Shown: in pieces, positions 24,282 through 32,674 of the stretch
How the letters are laid out: each line of letters begins with the position of its first letter
Position numbering within the stretch: the first letter of the stretch is position 1
DNA from: Lentzea sp. NBRC 105346
GTDB lineage: Bacteria > Actinomycetota > Actinomycetes > Mycobacteriales > Pseudonocardiaceae
Direction of reading: 5' to 3'
DNA length: 64,000 nt
Assembly (NCBI RefSeq): GCF_030269605.1
Contig: NZ_BSTQ01000011.1
Coordinates: 186,001 to 250,000 of the forward strand
Made by a program: the position numbers and the translations under genes
Notes under the pieces: model-generated
The model's database searches: none
The model's input: only the letters and a program-made list of their open reading frames with translations
What the model was told of the DNA's origin: nothing

Positions 24282-25462
24282 CCGAAGTTCTTGCCCTCAC
24301 CGCGATAGGTCGGCACGGTCTCCTCGACGACATCGCCCCGCACCAGGTGCGCCTCGTTGAACCGTTCGAACAGCTCGCCCGCCTTCGCGTGCCGCATCCA
24401 GACCCGGTCGCCGAGCCGCAAGTCGTCGGCCGCCCTGCCCGTGACCGGGGTCTGCACCTCTCCCGCCCCCTCAGTGCCGAGGGTCTTGAGCCCTTCCGGC
24501 AGGTACGGGCGCGGCTGGCGGTCGGGTGTCGGTGTGCCCGACGCGATGTAGCCGCCGGAGTACAGCGTGGCCAGCCGGCGTCCCGGCCTGCGCACGACCG
24601 GTAACGCGAACAGCGCGGCGTGCTCCGGCTGGAAGGCCTGGTAGGCGTCGAACAACGTCGGGCCGATCAGGCCGGACCCCGCGGCGAGCTCGGTCACCGA
24701 CGGGTCGCTGCCGGTCAGCTCGAGGCTGCCCGTTCCGCCGCCGTTGACGAACTCAAGGTCCGCGATGCGGCGGATCGCGGCGATGGCGGCGGTCCGGCGT
24801 TCGATCAGTTCCGGACCCGACTTCCGTTGAATCACTCGAATGGCGGCCGCTCGAACGGGTTGTCCTGGCGGGTTGTCCCCGAGGCCGGCGATCTGCCCCT
24901 CGTAGGCCATGACGCCGACGAGCTTGAACCCGGACCGCTTCGCGATGCGGGCGGCGAGCGTGCCCGCCTCGGCCGGGGTGTGGATGGGCGAGCGGCGCGG
25001 GCCGATGTGCAGGAACGGCAGCGGTCGCCAGGAAACGTCCAGTTCAAGGCACACGCGGATGTCCGGGTGGTGTGCACCCAATGCCGAGTCGACGAGGTCT
25101 AGGTGCTCCACCGAGTCGATCATGATCGTGATCCGGCGGCGGGCGACCTCGTCGGTCGCGAGCCTGCGCAACGCGCCATGGTCGACGGTCGGGTACGCCA
25201 CCAGCAGGTCCTCGCTGGTGTTCAGTTCGCTGAGCCACAACGCCTCGGCCAGCGAGTAGCACATGACACCGGCGTATTCGGGGCGTTCGATGACCCGGTC
25301 GAGCAAGCGCCGAACCCGAATCGACTTGCTGGCGACGCGGATGGGCTTGCCCCCAGCGCGGCGGGCGAGGTCCGTCGCGTTGAGGTCGAAGGCATCCAGG
25401 TCGACGATCGCGAACGGAGGATCGAGTTCCTTCGTCGCGGTGTCGAGTCGAGTTCGGCGCAT
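24278..25462 (-). CDS. PLP-dependent amino acid deaminase/aldolase (alanine racemase-like N-domain)
   Basis: 394 residues starting at MRRTRLDTATKELDPPFAIV; an upstream start at 25507 is less likely. The fold-III PLP barrel begins AIVDLDAFDLN and RVASKSIRVRRLL, where the Lys of SKS is the expected PLP lysine. Residues about 310-394 form the C-terminal beta domain (YSGGYIASGTPTPDRQ, RVWMRHAKAGELFERF) found in D-threonine aldolase/D-serine dehydratase-like proteins. The gene is divergent from a lactone oxidase gene; this pairing recurs in actinomycetes, so a shared pathway is likely but not identified. Confidence 0.8.
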   Translation of the reverse strand: MRRTRLDTATKELDPPFAIVDLDAFDLNATDLARRAGGKPIRVASKSIRVRRLLDRVIERPEYAGVMCYSLAEALWLSELNTSEDLLVAYPTVDHGALRRLATDEVARRRITIMIDSVEHLDLVDSALGAHHPDIRVCLELDVSWRPLPFLHIGPRRSPIHTPAEAGTLAARIAKRSGFKLVGVMAYEGQIAGLGDNPPGQPVRAAAIRVIQRKSGPELIERRTAAIAAIRRIADLEFVNGGGTGSLELTGSDPSVTELAAGSGLIGPTLFDAYQAFQPEHAALFALPVVRRPGRRLATLYSGGYIASGTPTPDRQPRPYLPEGLKTLGTEGAGEVQTPVTGRAADDLRLGDRVWMRHAKAGELFERFNEAHLVRGDVVEETVPTYRGEGKNFG

Positions 25463-25548
25463 GCCTAACGGTACGTCGAGAACCCTTGAAACGTGAAGAG
25501 GTTTCACCTACGTTCCGTGTACTGGGTCACACCCACTAGGAGGTTCGC

Positions 25549-26823
25549 GTGTGGACGAACTGGGCGCGCACGGCCACGGCCAACCCGGTCCGGGTGGTGC
25601 ACCCGGCCAGTACGGACGAGATCGCCGCGGCCGTGACATCGGCCGGTCGAGTCCGCGCGCGCGGTAGTGGCCACTCCTTCAACGACATCGCCGTGGCCCC
25701 CGAGGTCGCCATGGACCTCGACCGGTGGACCGGCATCGTCCGCGCCGACGTCGAGACCGGCCTCGTGACCGTCCGGTCCGGCACGCCGCTGCACGCGTTG
25801 AACGCGGACCTGCACCGGCTCGGGCTCGCCATGCCGAACCTCGGCGACATCGACGCGCAGACGATCGCCGGCGCCGTGTCGACATCCACGCACGGCACGG
25901 GCGCCAAGCTCGGCGTGCTGGCGACGTTCATCGAGTCACTCGAACTGGTGCTGGCGGACGGCTCGCTCGTCACCTGTTCCGCCTCGGAGCGACCGGACCT
26001 GTTCAACGCCGCGCGCGTCGGGCTCGGGGCACTCGGCGTGATCAGCACCCTGACCCTGCGGTGCGTGCCGTCGTTCGTGCTGCGTGCTTCCGAGGGCCCC
26101 GGCCGGCTCGATGCCGTGCTGGAGGAGTTCGACGACCTCTGCTCGGTCGAGGACCACGTGGAGTTCCACTGGTTCACGCACTCCGATCGAGTGATCCTCA
26201 AGCGCAACAACAGGATCGACGAGCCCGCGCGGCCGTTGTCGAAGTTCCGCCAGTTCTACGAGTACGAGCTGTTCGAGAACGCGGCGTTCGGCGCGGTGTG
26301 CAAAGTGGCCAAGACGTTCCCGCGGTCCACAGTGAAGCTCAACGAGATCTGCGGCGCGCTCGTGTCCGATCGGTCCTACAGCGACTATTCGCACAACGTC
26401 TTCGTGACGCCGCGCCGGGTTCGTTTCGTGGAGACGGAGTTCGCGATTCCGCGATCGTCCCTTTTGGACGTCATCGCCGAGCTGCGCAACGCGGCGGCAC
26501 GGGTGCGTGACGCGTTGATCGTGCCGTGCGAGGTGCGGGTGGCCCAGGCGGACGACATCTGGCTGTCGACCGCGCAGGGCCGCGACACCGCGTACATCTC
26601 GATGCACCAGGCGCTCGGGATGGGCTACCACGAGTTCTTCGACATCTACGCGCAGATCGCGAAGTCGGTCGGTGGCCGGCCGCACTGGGGCAAGATGCAC
26701 AACCTGTCCGCCGAGGACCTGCGGCCGTTGTACCCGCACTTCGACGACTTCCTGCGGGTACGCGATGAAGTCGATCCCAACCGGATCTTCTCCAACGCGT
26801 ACCTGGACCGGGTTCTCGGTTGA
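25549..26823 (+). CDS. FAD-dependent D-arabinono-1,4-lactone oxidase family
   Basis: 424 residues, GTG start with AGGAGG upstream. The FAD PCMH domain covers residues about 10-180: ARGSGHSFNDIAVAP places the conserved GHS near the flavin, though the His that carries covalent FAD in aldonolactone oxidases is not certain here. The C-terminal ALO domain ends GRPHWGKMHNL and DPNRIFSNAYLDRVLG, a family hallmark. The family oxidises aldonolactones or alditols with oxygen. Divergent from the aldolase gene with an 86-bp shared promoter region. Confidence 0.88.
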   Translation: MWTNWARTATANPVRVVHPASTDEIAAAVTSAGRVRARGSGHSFNDIAVAPEVAMDLDRWTGIVRADVETGLVTVRSGTPLHALNADLHRLGLAMPNLGDIDAQTIAGAVSTSTHGTGAKLGVLATFIESLELVLADGSLVTCSASERPDLFNAARVGLGALGVISTLTLRCVPSFVLRASEGPGRLDAVLEEFDDLCSVEDHVEFHWFTHSDRVILKRNNRIDEPARPLSKFRQFYEYELFENAAFGAVCKVAKTFPRSTVKLNEICGALVSDRSYSDYSHNVFVTPRRVRFVETEFAIPRSSLLDVIAELRNAAARVRDALIVPCEVRVAQADDIWLSTAQGRDTAYISMHQALGMGYHEFFDIYAQIAKSVGGRPHWGKMHNLSAEDLRPLYPHFDDFLRVRDEVDPNRIFSNAYLDRVLG

Positions 26824-26829
26824 TGTGAG

Positions 26830-27486
26830 TCAGCTGACAGCGGCTCGAACGGCTTGAACCACCGGGGTCTTCCCGTTCGTGAGTTCCAACGTGAGACCGG
26901 CGGTGCGCGGCTCGTCCAGCAGTGCGACGAGCACGGCCGCCACGTCCGCGCGACTCACCGAGGCACGGGGAAGCTTCGGTTCGAGCGCGACCAGGCCCGC
27001 GGGCGGCTCGTTCGTCAGCGGGCCTGGTCGCAGGATCGTCCAGTCCAGCTCCCGCTGTTTGAGGTCGTCCTCCGCGGCGCCCTTGGCCCGCAGGTAGACG
27101 GCGAACTCGGGATCCATGGTGGGTGAGTCGGCGAGTTCGATGCCCACCGTGCTCACCTGGAGGAACCGCCGGACGCCCGCCCGTTCGGCCGCCGAGGCGA
27201 AGAGTGCCGCGGCTCCGAAGTCGACGGTGTCCTTGCGGGCGTTGCCACTGCCGGCCCCCGCGCCCGCCGCGAAGACCGCGGCGTCGGCGCCGTTCAGGTA
27301 CTCGGCGACGGAGTCCACATCGGAGCTCTCCAGGTCACAGAGGACCGGAACCGCTCCGGCGTCCTGCACGTCGGTGAAGTGATCAGGATTGCGCACCAGC
27401 GCTGTTGCCGCGTCTCCACGGGTGGCCAGCAGCTGCTCCAACAGCAGCGCGATCTTCCCGTGTCCGCCGGCTATGACAACTCGCAT
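26830..27486 (-). CDS. Atypical SDR, NAD(P)-binding (YwnB/BVR-B-like)
   Basis: 218 residues from ATG 27486. The motif VVIAGGHGKIALLLEQLL binds NAD(P); the body (VFAAGAGAGSGNARKDTVDFGA, RFLQVSTVGIE, WTILRPGPLTNEP) is that of the atypical SDR group with flavin-reductase-like or sugar-epimerase-like members. The catalytic Tyr-Lys pair of classical SDRs is absent, as is usual for this group. Six bases separate its stop from that of the lactone oxidase. Confidence 0.8.
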   Translation of the reverse strand: MRVVIAGGHGKIALLLEQLLATRGDAATALVRNPDHFTDVQDAGAVPVLCDLESSDVDSVAEYLNGADAAVFAAGAGAGSGNARKDTVDFGAAALFASAAERAGVRRFLQVSTVGIELADSPTMDPEFAVYLRAKGAAEDDLKQRELDWTILRPGPLTNEPPAGLVALEPKLPRASVSRADVAAVLVALLDEPRTAGLTLELTNGKTPVVQAVRAAVS

Positions 27487-27500
27487 ACCCCGACCGTAGG

Positions 27501-28118
27501 TCAGGAAGCGGTCGCCAGCACCTGCTCGTAGACGAGCTCGTTGACCCAGCGGGTGATCGCGGTGTCCTCGACCGGCACGTTCTCCTGGCGGCCCGTCACG
27601 TCGACGGTCAGGTCCTTCTCCTCGTCGGCCAGCAGCACGGAGACTCCGTAGCGGCGGACGCGGGGCAGGCAGTTCGCCAGGTAGTCGTGGGAGAACGCCA
27701 CGGACTGCGGGAGGACGACGGCGGCGTTGCCGTAGCGGGCGAAGGGCACCGCGGACGCGAGCGCCGTCCGCCAATGACGGGCGACGGCCATCACGCCGAC
27801 GATCTTCACGGCCGCCGGGGGCACGCGGCCCTCCATCTCCGGCCACACCCACGTGGAAACCGTGGTCTTGTCAGCCTCGGGGCCCGCGCCCAGGCACACG
27901 CGCTCGGCGTGCGCGTCGGCGAGCAGCTCGGCCACGACGACGACCTTGCGGCCCATCAGGACCATCTCGGGAAGTACGACGCCGTGCCAGCCGAGGCGGA
28001 TGGCGGCCGCCGCCGCGAGTTCCTCGGGAGAGGCCGGCAACTCCGGAACCGGGAGCGCGGTTGCCGACAGGCCACGAGCGCTGTCGGTGATCGCGATCCT
28101 TGCTGGGGTGCTGCTCAC
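27501..28118 (-). CDS. Hypothetical protein (205 aa)
   Basis: Starts at GTG 28118 preceded by GAGGGAGG at ideal spacing, giving VSSTPARIAITDSARGLSA. The sequence alternates Ala/Val-rich strands and helices (GWHGVVLPEMVLMGRKVVVV, VKIVGVMAVARHWRTALASA) with no transmembrane segment and no known motif. It appears soluble and globular. Fourteen bases separate it from the downstream atypical SDR, so they are probably co-transcribed. Function unknown. Confidence 0.6.
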   Translation of the reverse strand: MSSTPARIAITDSARGLSATALPVPELPASPEELAAAAAIRLGWHGVVLPEMVLMGRKVVVVAELLADAHAERVCLGAGPEADKTTVSTWVWPEMEGRVPPAAVKIVGVMAVARHWRTALASAVPFARYGNAAVVLPQSVAFSHDYLANCLPRVRRYGVSVLLADEEKDLTVDVTGRQENVPVEDTAITRWVNELVYEQVLATAS

Positions 28119-28243
28119 GCCAGGGCCTCCCTCGCCAATCACGGCGGGCGTTCCGCCGCGTTTCGACTCGTGCTCTGGATAAGGCGTACCAGGAAGCGAG
28201 CGACGTGCCCCCAAGGCGAACGGGGGCCTGCGATCGGCGGCTT

Positions 28244-28264
28244 CGACCGGTCGGTGACCGGTCG
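28244..28264. promoter_or_regulatory. Perfect 9-bp inverted repeat, possible operator
   Basis: CGACCGGTC and GACCGGTCG are separated by GGT. It lies 126 bp upstream of the hypothetical gene at 27501-28118 in a 328-bp gap (28119-28446) where no gene is seen. The form suits a dimeric regulator; no factor is identified. Confidence 0.35.
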
Positions 28265-28446
28265 ATGGCCGGTGGCGGGAGTTCGGTCCGGCAGTGCTGC
28301 CGTCCGGGTGACGTTAACCCGGACGGCCGCATCAAAAGTGCTGCTCAGAGTGGGTGCGCCTGCGGTGGTCCACGCCTGGCGAAAAGTGGCGCCGGTCACC
28401 GTCCGCTGACCGTTCAGCGCGTCAGAACGACCGGAAAACGTGGCCG

Positions 28447-29223
28447 CTACATCACGACGACGGTCTTTCCGCCGCCGCTACCTGCGAAAACGTCGTTCGC
28501 CTCCCGCAAGGGCAGCCTGCGGGTGATCGGCACCTGGAGCGTTCCGTCGAGGACGAGTCCGGCGAGCCTGGTCAGGGCCTCGAGCGAGCCCTTCATGCCG
28601 AAGTTCTCCGCCTTCTCGGCCGCGGCGTAGTTCGTCGTGAACGCCAGCGACCGCGCGAACTTCCGGTTCGCCGCGTACCTGTCGGCGTCGCTGACGAGGT
28701 CGACGAGCGCGTCCGCCTCGACGAGCGCGTCGCCGCGCCCGATCGGGATCGCCCGGTCGCCGAGCAGCTGGGTGAGGAACGATCCGACACCGCCCCGCGC
28801 GCCGACGACGAGCACGCTGTCCGCGCCCTCGAGCCGGTCGGACAGTTGCAGCGCGGTCATCCCGGACGTCGGCAGCGCGGCCGCCACGACGGGATCGAGC
28901 TCGTCCGGCAACGGCGCCAAGGCGTTCGTCGCCGGGACCGTCGTGTATTCGGCGAACGTGCCGACGCCCACCGGCGAGTGGAAGAACGTGCCGAAGATCC
29001 GCTCACCGGTTTCAACGACCTCGCCGGCGCCATCGGTTCCGGGCACGAGCGGGAAGACGTGCGGCATGGAGTCGCGCATCATGCCGTCGACCACTTTCCG
29101 GTCGAACGGGTTCACGCCGGCGGCGAACATCCGGACCTTCAGCTCGCCCGGCCCCGCGGCGGGCTCGGGAAGTTCCATCGAGCGGACCGGACCGCCGAAC
29201 TGTTCAGCCGCGATCGCCCACAT
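28447..29223 (-). CDS. Shortened quinone oxidoreductase-like (MDR) protein
   Basis: 258 residues from ATG 29223 (MWAIAAEQFGGPVRSMEL). The N-terminal GroES-like domain is complete (VNPFDRKVVDGMM, PGTDGAGEVVE). The cofactor motif VLVVGARGGVGSFLTQLL is present, but the sequence then jumps to a region normally about 30-45 residues later (DALVDLVSDADRYA), so one beta-alpha-beta unit of the NADPH domain seems to be missing. Full-length relatives are usually 300-330 residues. It may be inactive or differently folded. An upstream extension would enter the tRNA-Leu gene and is rejected. Confidence 0.7.
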   Translation of the reverse strand: MWAIAAEQFGGPVRSMELPEPAAGPGELKVRMFAAGVNPFDRKVVDGMMRDSMPHVFPLVPGTDGAGEVVETGERIFGTFFHSPVGVGTFAEYTTVPATNALAPLPDELDPVVAAALPTSGMTALQLSDRLEGADSVLVVGARGGVGSFLTQLLGDRAIPIGRGDALVEADALVDLVSDADRYAANRKFARSLAFTTNYAAAEKAENFGMKGSLEALTRLAGLVLDGTLQVPITRRLPLREANDVFAGSGGGKTVVVM

Positions 29224-29293
29224 GCAGCACCCCGATCGAGTGACAGACATCACCTGTTGGCTCACCGAAAACGCACGCCGCCGACCAACGAAA

Positions 29294-29326
29294 GAACCCC
29301 GCTCGTGATCTCCACGAACGGGGTTC
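29294..29326 (-). terminator. Terminator of tRNA-Leu
   Basis: GAACCCCG...TCGTG (29294-29307) pairs with CACGA...CGGGGTTC (29313-29326), one bulge position, and on the minus strand is followed by TTTCGTT. Confidence 0.7.
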
Positions 29327-29337
29327 CTTCTGTCTGA

Positions 29338-29420
29338 TGGGCAAGGGGGGAGTTGAACCCCCACGTCCTTTCGGACACACGGACCTGAACCGTGCGCGTC
29401 TGCCATTCCGCCACTTGCCC
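29338..29420 (-). tRNA. leuT: tRNA-Leu (CAG)
   Basis: An 83-nt class II tRNA: acceptor GGGCAAG pairs with CTTGCCC, a variable arm TGTCCGAAAGGACG is present as in Leu tRNAs, the anticodon loop is TTCAGGT (anticodon CAG) and the T arm GGGGGTTCAACTCCCCC is intact. CCA is not encoded. It lies upstream of fhaA as in mycobacteria. Confidence 0.97.
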
Positions 29421-29506
29421 TCGGCGACGGGAGGAACACTAGCACGCACCGTCACCGGGTTTCCAATTGCCCCGTGTAGGCCCCGAAGACCCCGGATACG
29501 ATCGGT

Positions 29507-29523
29507 GTCAGGACCGTCCTGAC
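29507..29523. promoter_or_regulatory. Palindrome ahead of fhaA
   Basis: GTCAGGAC, C, GTCCTGAC: a perfect 8-bp inverted repeat with a 1-nt centre, ending 1 nt before the AGGAGG (29525-29530) of fhaA. It could be an operator or an RNA fold affecting translation of the first gene in the signalling operon. Confidence 0.4.
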
Positions 29524-29538
29524 TAGGAGGAGTTGACC

Positions 29539-30750
29539 GTGGGCCTTCAGCGCTTCGAGCGCCGACTCGAAGGCATCGTCGGCAACACCTTCGCGCGCGT
29601 CTTCGGCGGCAACGTGGTCCCCCAGGAGGTGGCACTGCAACTCCAGCGGGAAAGCGAGAGCAACATCCGCGAACTCGCTGGTGGCAGACTGCTGGCCCCG
29701 AACCACTACATCGTCATGCTCGGCCCCCAGGACCATGATCGGCTTGCCGGGGACGAGCAGGATGAACTACGCATCACCCAGCTTCTCGCCGAGGAGCTCC
29801 GCGAGCACCTAGCTGAGTTCGGGTGGGATACCTATGGTGACGTCGTAGTCTCCCTGGAGCGCTCCGACGCGCTGCACACCGGACAGTTTCGAACCAGCTC
29901 GTCCGTCGACCCCGACGTGAAAGCAGCCAGCCGACGGTCAGCACCACCTCGTACCGCAGGAGACAAATCGATGAGCCAGCCACCCGGCTACGGACAACAA
30001 GGACAGGGCCAGCCCGGCCACGACCCTTATGGGCAGCAGGGCGGCTATGGCCAGCAAGGTCAGCAGGGCTACGACCAGGGCTACGGCCAGCAGCAAGGCG
30101 GCTACGACCAGGGCTACGGCCAGCAGGGTTACGACCAGGGTTACGGCCAGCAGCAAGGCGGCGGCTACGGCGGCCAGCAGGGCTATGACCAGGGTTACGG
30201 CCAGCAGGGCGGTGGCTACGACCAGGGCTATGGCCAGCAGGGCTACGACCAGGGTTACGGCGGCGGCCAGCAGCAGGGCTACGGCCAGCAGGGTTACGAC
30301 CAGGGCTACGGCCAGCAGCAGGGCTATGACCAGGGTTACGGTCAGCAGGGCTACGGCCAGCAGGGCGGTTACGACCAGGGTTATGGCCAGCAGGGTTACG
30401 GCCAGCAGGGCTATGACCAGGGCGGATACGCCGCTCCGGCCACGCAGGGCGCGAACCGCCAGCTCAACGCGACGCTGCACCTCGACGACGGATCCAACCG
30501 CACGTACAACCTCAAGCAGGGTGGAAACGTCGTAGGACGTGGGCAGGAAGCCGACTTCCGCCTCCCCGACACGGGGGTCTCCAGGAGGCACCTGGAAATC
30601 ACCTGGGACGGGCACAGTGCGATGCTCGCTGATCTCGGTTCGACCAACGGCACCACGGTGAACGGCACGCCAGTGCAGACTTGGCAGCTCGCGGAGGGCG
30701 ACGTCGTCCGCATCGGCCACTCGTCACTGGTCTTCCGCACCGCGGGCTGA
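29539..30750 (+). CDS. fhaA: FhaA, FHA-domain signalling protein
   Basis: 403 residues from GTG 29539, chosen because AGGAGG lies 8 nt upstream; TTG 29533 would be too close. Residues 1-125 are the DUF3662 domain ([15 protein letters not shown]). Residues about 145-297 are low-complexity, built from repeated GYDQGYGQQ units rich in Gly, Tyr and Gln. Residues about 305-403 are an FHA domain with [20 protein letters not shown] and LGSTNGT, which binds phosphothreonine. In mycobacteria FhaA binds phosphorylated MviN/PknB substrates and restrains peptidoglycan synthesis. First gene of the seven-gene operon ending in pknB. Confidence 0.95.
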   Translation: MGLQRFERRLEGIVGNTFARVFGGNVVPQEVALQLQRESESNIRELAGGRLLAPNHYIVMLGPQDHDRLAGDEQDELRITQLLAEELREHLAEFGWDTYGDVVVSLERSDALHTGQFRTSSSVDPDVKAASRRSAPPRTAGDKSMSQPPGYGQQGQGQPGHDPYGQQGGYGQQGQQGYDQGYGQQQGGYDQGYGQQGYDQGYGQQQGGGYGGQQGYDQGYGQQGGGYDQGYGQQGYDQGYGGGQQQGYGQQGYDQGYGQQQGYDQGYGQQGYGQQGGYDQGYGQQGYGQQGYDQGGYAAPATQGANRQLNATLHLDDGSNRTYNLKQGGNVVGRGQEADFRLPDTGVSRRHLEITWDGHSAMLADLGSTNGTTVNGTPVQTWQLAEGDVVRIGHSSLVFRTAG

Positions 30751-30800
30751 GGTCGATACGGGCGTCGGTAGGCAACTCAAGGCAGGAGCGGTTACAACCG

Positions 30801-31259
30801 GTGCCAGAGCTGGTGATGCAGCTGACCAGAGCGGGCTTTCTCGTGCTCCTCTGGCTGTTCGTGCTGGCCGCCCTACGCGTGGTCCGCTCAGATCTCTACG
30901 CTGCCTCCGGGCTTCGGGTCTCGGTACCCGGATTCCGGAGGAACTCGAAGTCGGCAAGAGGGGGCAAGGCCCCCCGGCAGCTCGTCGTCACGCACGGCGC
31001 GCTGACGGGAACCCGCATCTCCCTTGACGGCCGGCCGATACTGATCGGCCGTGCGGACGACTCGACTCTCGTGCTGGACGACGACTTCGCGTCGACCAGG
31101 CACGCGAGGCTGTCCATGCGCGGCACCGACTGGTACGTGGAGGACCTCGGCTCCACCAACGGCACCTACCTGGACCGAGCGAAGGTCACGGCACCCCTCC
31201 GGGTCCCGCTCGGCACCCCGATCCGAATTGGCAAAACGGTGATCGAGCTGCGCTCATGA
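30801..31259 (+). CDS. fhaB: FhaB (FipA-interacting FHA protein)
   Basis: 152 residues from GTG 30801 (AGGAGCGG upstream), matching the mycobacterial length of about 155. An N-terminal membrane helix (FLVLLWLFVLAALRVV, residues about 12-28) is followed by a linker and a C-terminal FHA domain: LIGRADDSTLVLDDDFASTRHARL and LGSTNGTYLD. In mycobacteria it interacts with FtsZ/FtsQ through FipA and is phosphorylated by PknA/PknB. Overlaps pstP by 4 nt. Confidence 0.95.
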   Translation: MPELVMQLTRAGFLVLLWLFVLAALRVVRSDLYAASGLRVSVPGFRRNSKSARGGKAPRQLVVTHGALTGTRISLDGRPILIGRADDSTLVLDDDFASTRHARLSMRGTDWYVEDLGSTNGTYLDRAKVTAPLRVPLGTPIRIGKTVIELRS

Positions 31260-32671
31260 CCCTCGTTCTTCGATATGCGGCCCGAAGCGACCGGGGCCTG
31301 GTTCGTTCCAACAACCAGGACTCCGTGTACGCGGGTCCCCGCCTGCTCGCGGTGGCCGACGGCATGGGTGGCCACGCCGCCGGTGAAGTGGCGAGCAAGG
31401 TGGTCATCGCCTCGCTGGCGCACGTCGACGATGACGAGCCCGGCGACGACCTGCTCGGCAAGCTCCGCGACGCGGTGGCCGCCGGCAACGGCGCCATCTC
31501 CGAACTCGTCGCGAGCGACCCGGAGCTGGAGGGCATGGGCACGACGCTCACCGCCGTCCTGTTCGCGGGCAACAAGCTGGGCCTCGTCCACATCGGCGAC
31601 TCGCGCGCCTACCTCCTGCGGGAGGGTGGGTTCGCGCAGATCACGCACGACGACACGTTCGTTCAGTCGCTGATCGACGAGGGCCGGATCACGCCCGACG
31701 AGGCGGCGAGCCACCCGCAGCGGTCGTTGCTGCTGCGCGCGTTGACCGGACACGACTTCGAGCCGAGCCTCACGGTCCGGGAGGCCCGCGCGGGCGACCG
31801 GTTCCTGTTGTGCTCGGACGGCCTGTCCGGCGTGGTCAGCCAGGAGACCCTCGACGAGGCGATCCGGATCCCCGACCCGCAGGCGTGCGCCGACCGGATG
31901 ATCGAGCTGGCGCTCAAGGGCGGCGGCCCCGACAACGTGACGGTGATCGTCGCGGACGTCGAGGACGTCGACTTCGGCGAGGACCGGCCGATACTGGGCG
32001 GCGCCGCGGGCGACGGCAGTGAGGACCACCAGCCGCCGCCGGACTCGGCGGCGTCCAGGGCGAGCGCGATCACGTCGCCGCGCCAGCCACCCCCGCAGCG
32101 GATGGAGCAGCCCCCGCCCCCGCCGGACCCCAAGCGCAAGCGCAAGACCGCGCTGAAGGTCATCGCACTGATCGTGGGTCTGCTCGTGCTCGCGGCCGGC
32201 GCGCTGATCGGCGCGAAGTGGTGGCTGGACCGCCAGTACTACGTCGGCGCTACGGACGACGGCAAGATCGTGATCTACCGCGGCGTCAACGGCAGCATCC
32301 TCGGGATCAAGCTGCAGACGCAGGTCGAGGGCTCGTGCCCGCCCGGCTCGACGAGCTGCACGGAGATCACGCTCGACGACCTGCAGACCGCGGGCAAGAA
32401 CACGGTCAAGGACCGGATCACCGACGTCGACGGGCTGGAGGGCGCGCGGGCCGCGGTACGGCTGCTGCGCACCCAGCACCTGCTGCCGACCTGTGACCCC
32501 AAGTCGAAGAACGGCACCGGCACCACGTCGCCGACGTCCCCCACGTCACCGACGTCGCCACCACCGACCAGCGGTGCGCCGACCACGACGACGGATCCCT
32601 CGGTGAGCGGCGAGACCCCGCTCCCCACGTCCACTCAGCAGCCGGGCGTGAACTGCCGGGAGGGTTCGTAG
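31256..32671 (+). CDS. pstP: PstP, PP2C-type Ser/Thr phosphatase
   Basis: 471 residues. The catalytic domain (1-about 240) carries the PP2C metal-site motifs SNNQDS, VADGMGGHAAGE, IGDSRAYLL, SDGLSGV and DNVTVIVAD. A Pro-rich juxtamembrane linker precedes one membrane helix at about residues 297-320 (ALIVGLLVLAAGALIGAKWW), and an outer domain with two Cys (SCPPGSTSC) and a Ser/Thr/Pro-rich tail follows. It removes phosphates from PknA, PknB and their substrates. Three nt separate its stop and the rodA ATG. Confidence 0.96.
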   Translation: MTLVLRYAARSDRGLVRSNNQDSVYAGPRLLAVADGMGGHAAGEVASKVVIASLAHVDDDEPGDDLLGKLRDAVAAGNGAISELVASDPELEGMGTTLTAVLFAGNKLGLVHIGDSRAYLLREGGFAQITHDDTFVQSLIDEGRITPDEAASHPQRSLLLRALTGHDFEPSLTVREARAGDRFLLCSDGLSGVVSQETLDEAIRIPDPQACADRMIELALKGGGPDNVTVIVADVEDVDFGEDRPILGGAAGDGSEDHQPPPDSAASRASAITSPRQPPPQRMEQPPPPPDPKRKRKTALKVIALIVGLLVLAAGALIGAKWWLDRQYYVGATDDGKIVIYRGVNGSILGIKLQTQVEGSCPPGSTSCTEITLDDLQTAGKNTVKDRITDVDGLEGARAAVRLLRTQHLLPTCDPKSKNGTGTTSPTSPTSPTSPPPTSGAPTTTTDPSVSGETPLPTSTQQPGVNCREGS

Positions 32672-32674
32672 TTG

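Noticed and set aside
28354..29337. Rightward 327-codon frame over the oxidoreductase
   Set aside because: Shadow frame without motifs, crossing toward the tRNA-Leu terminator.
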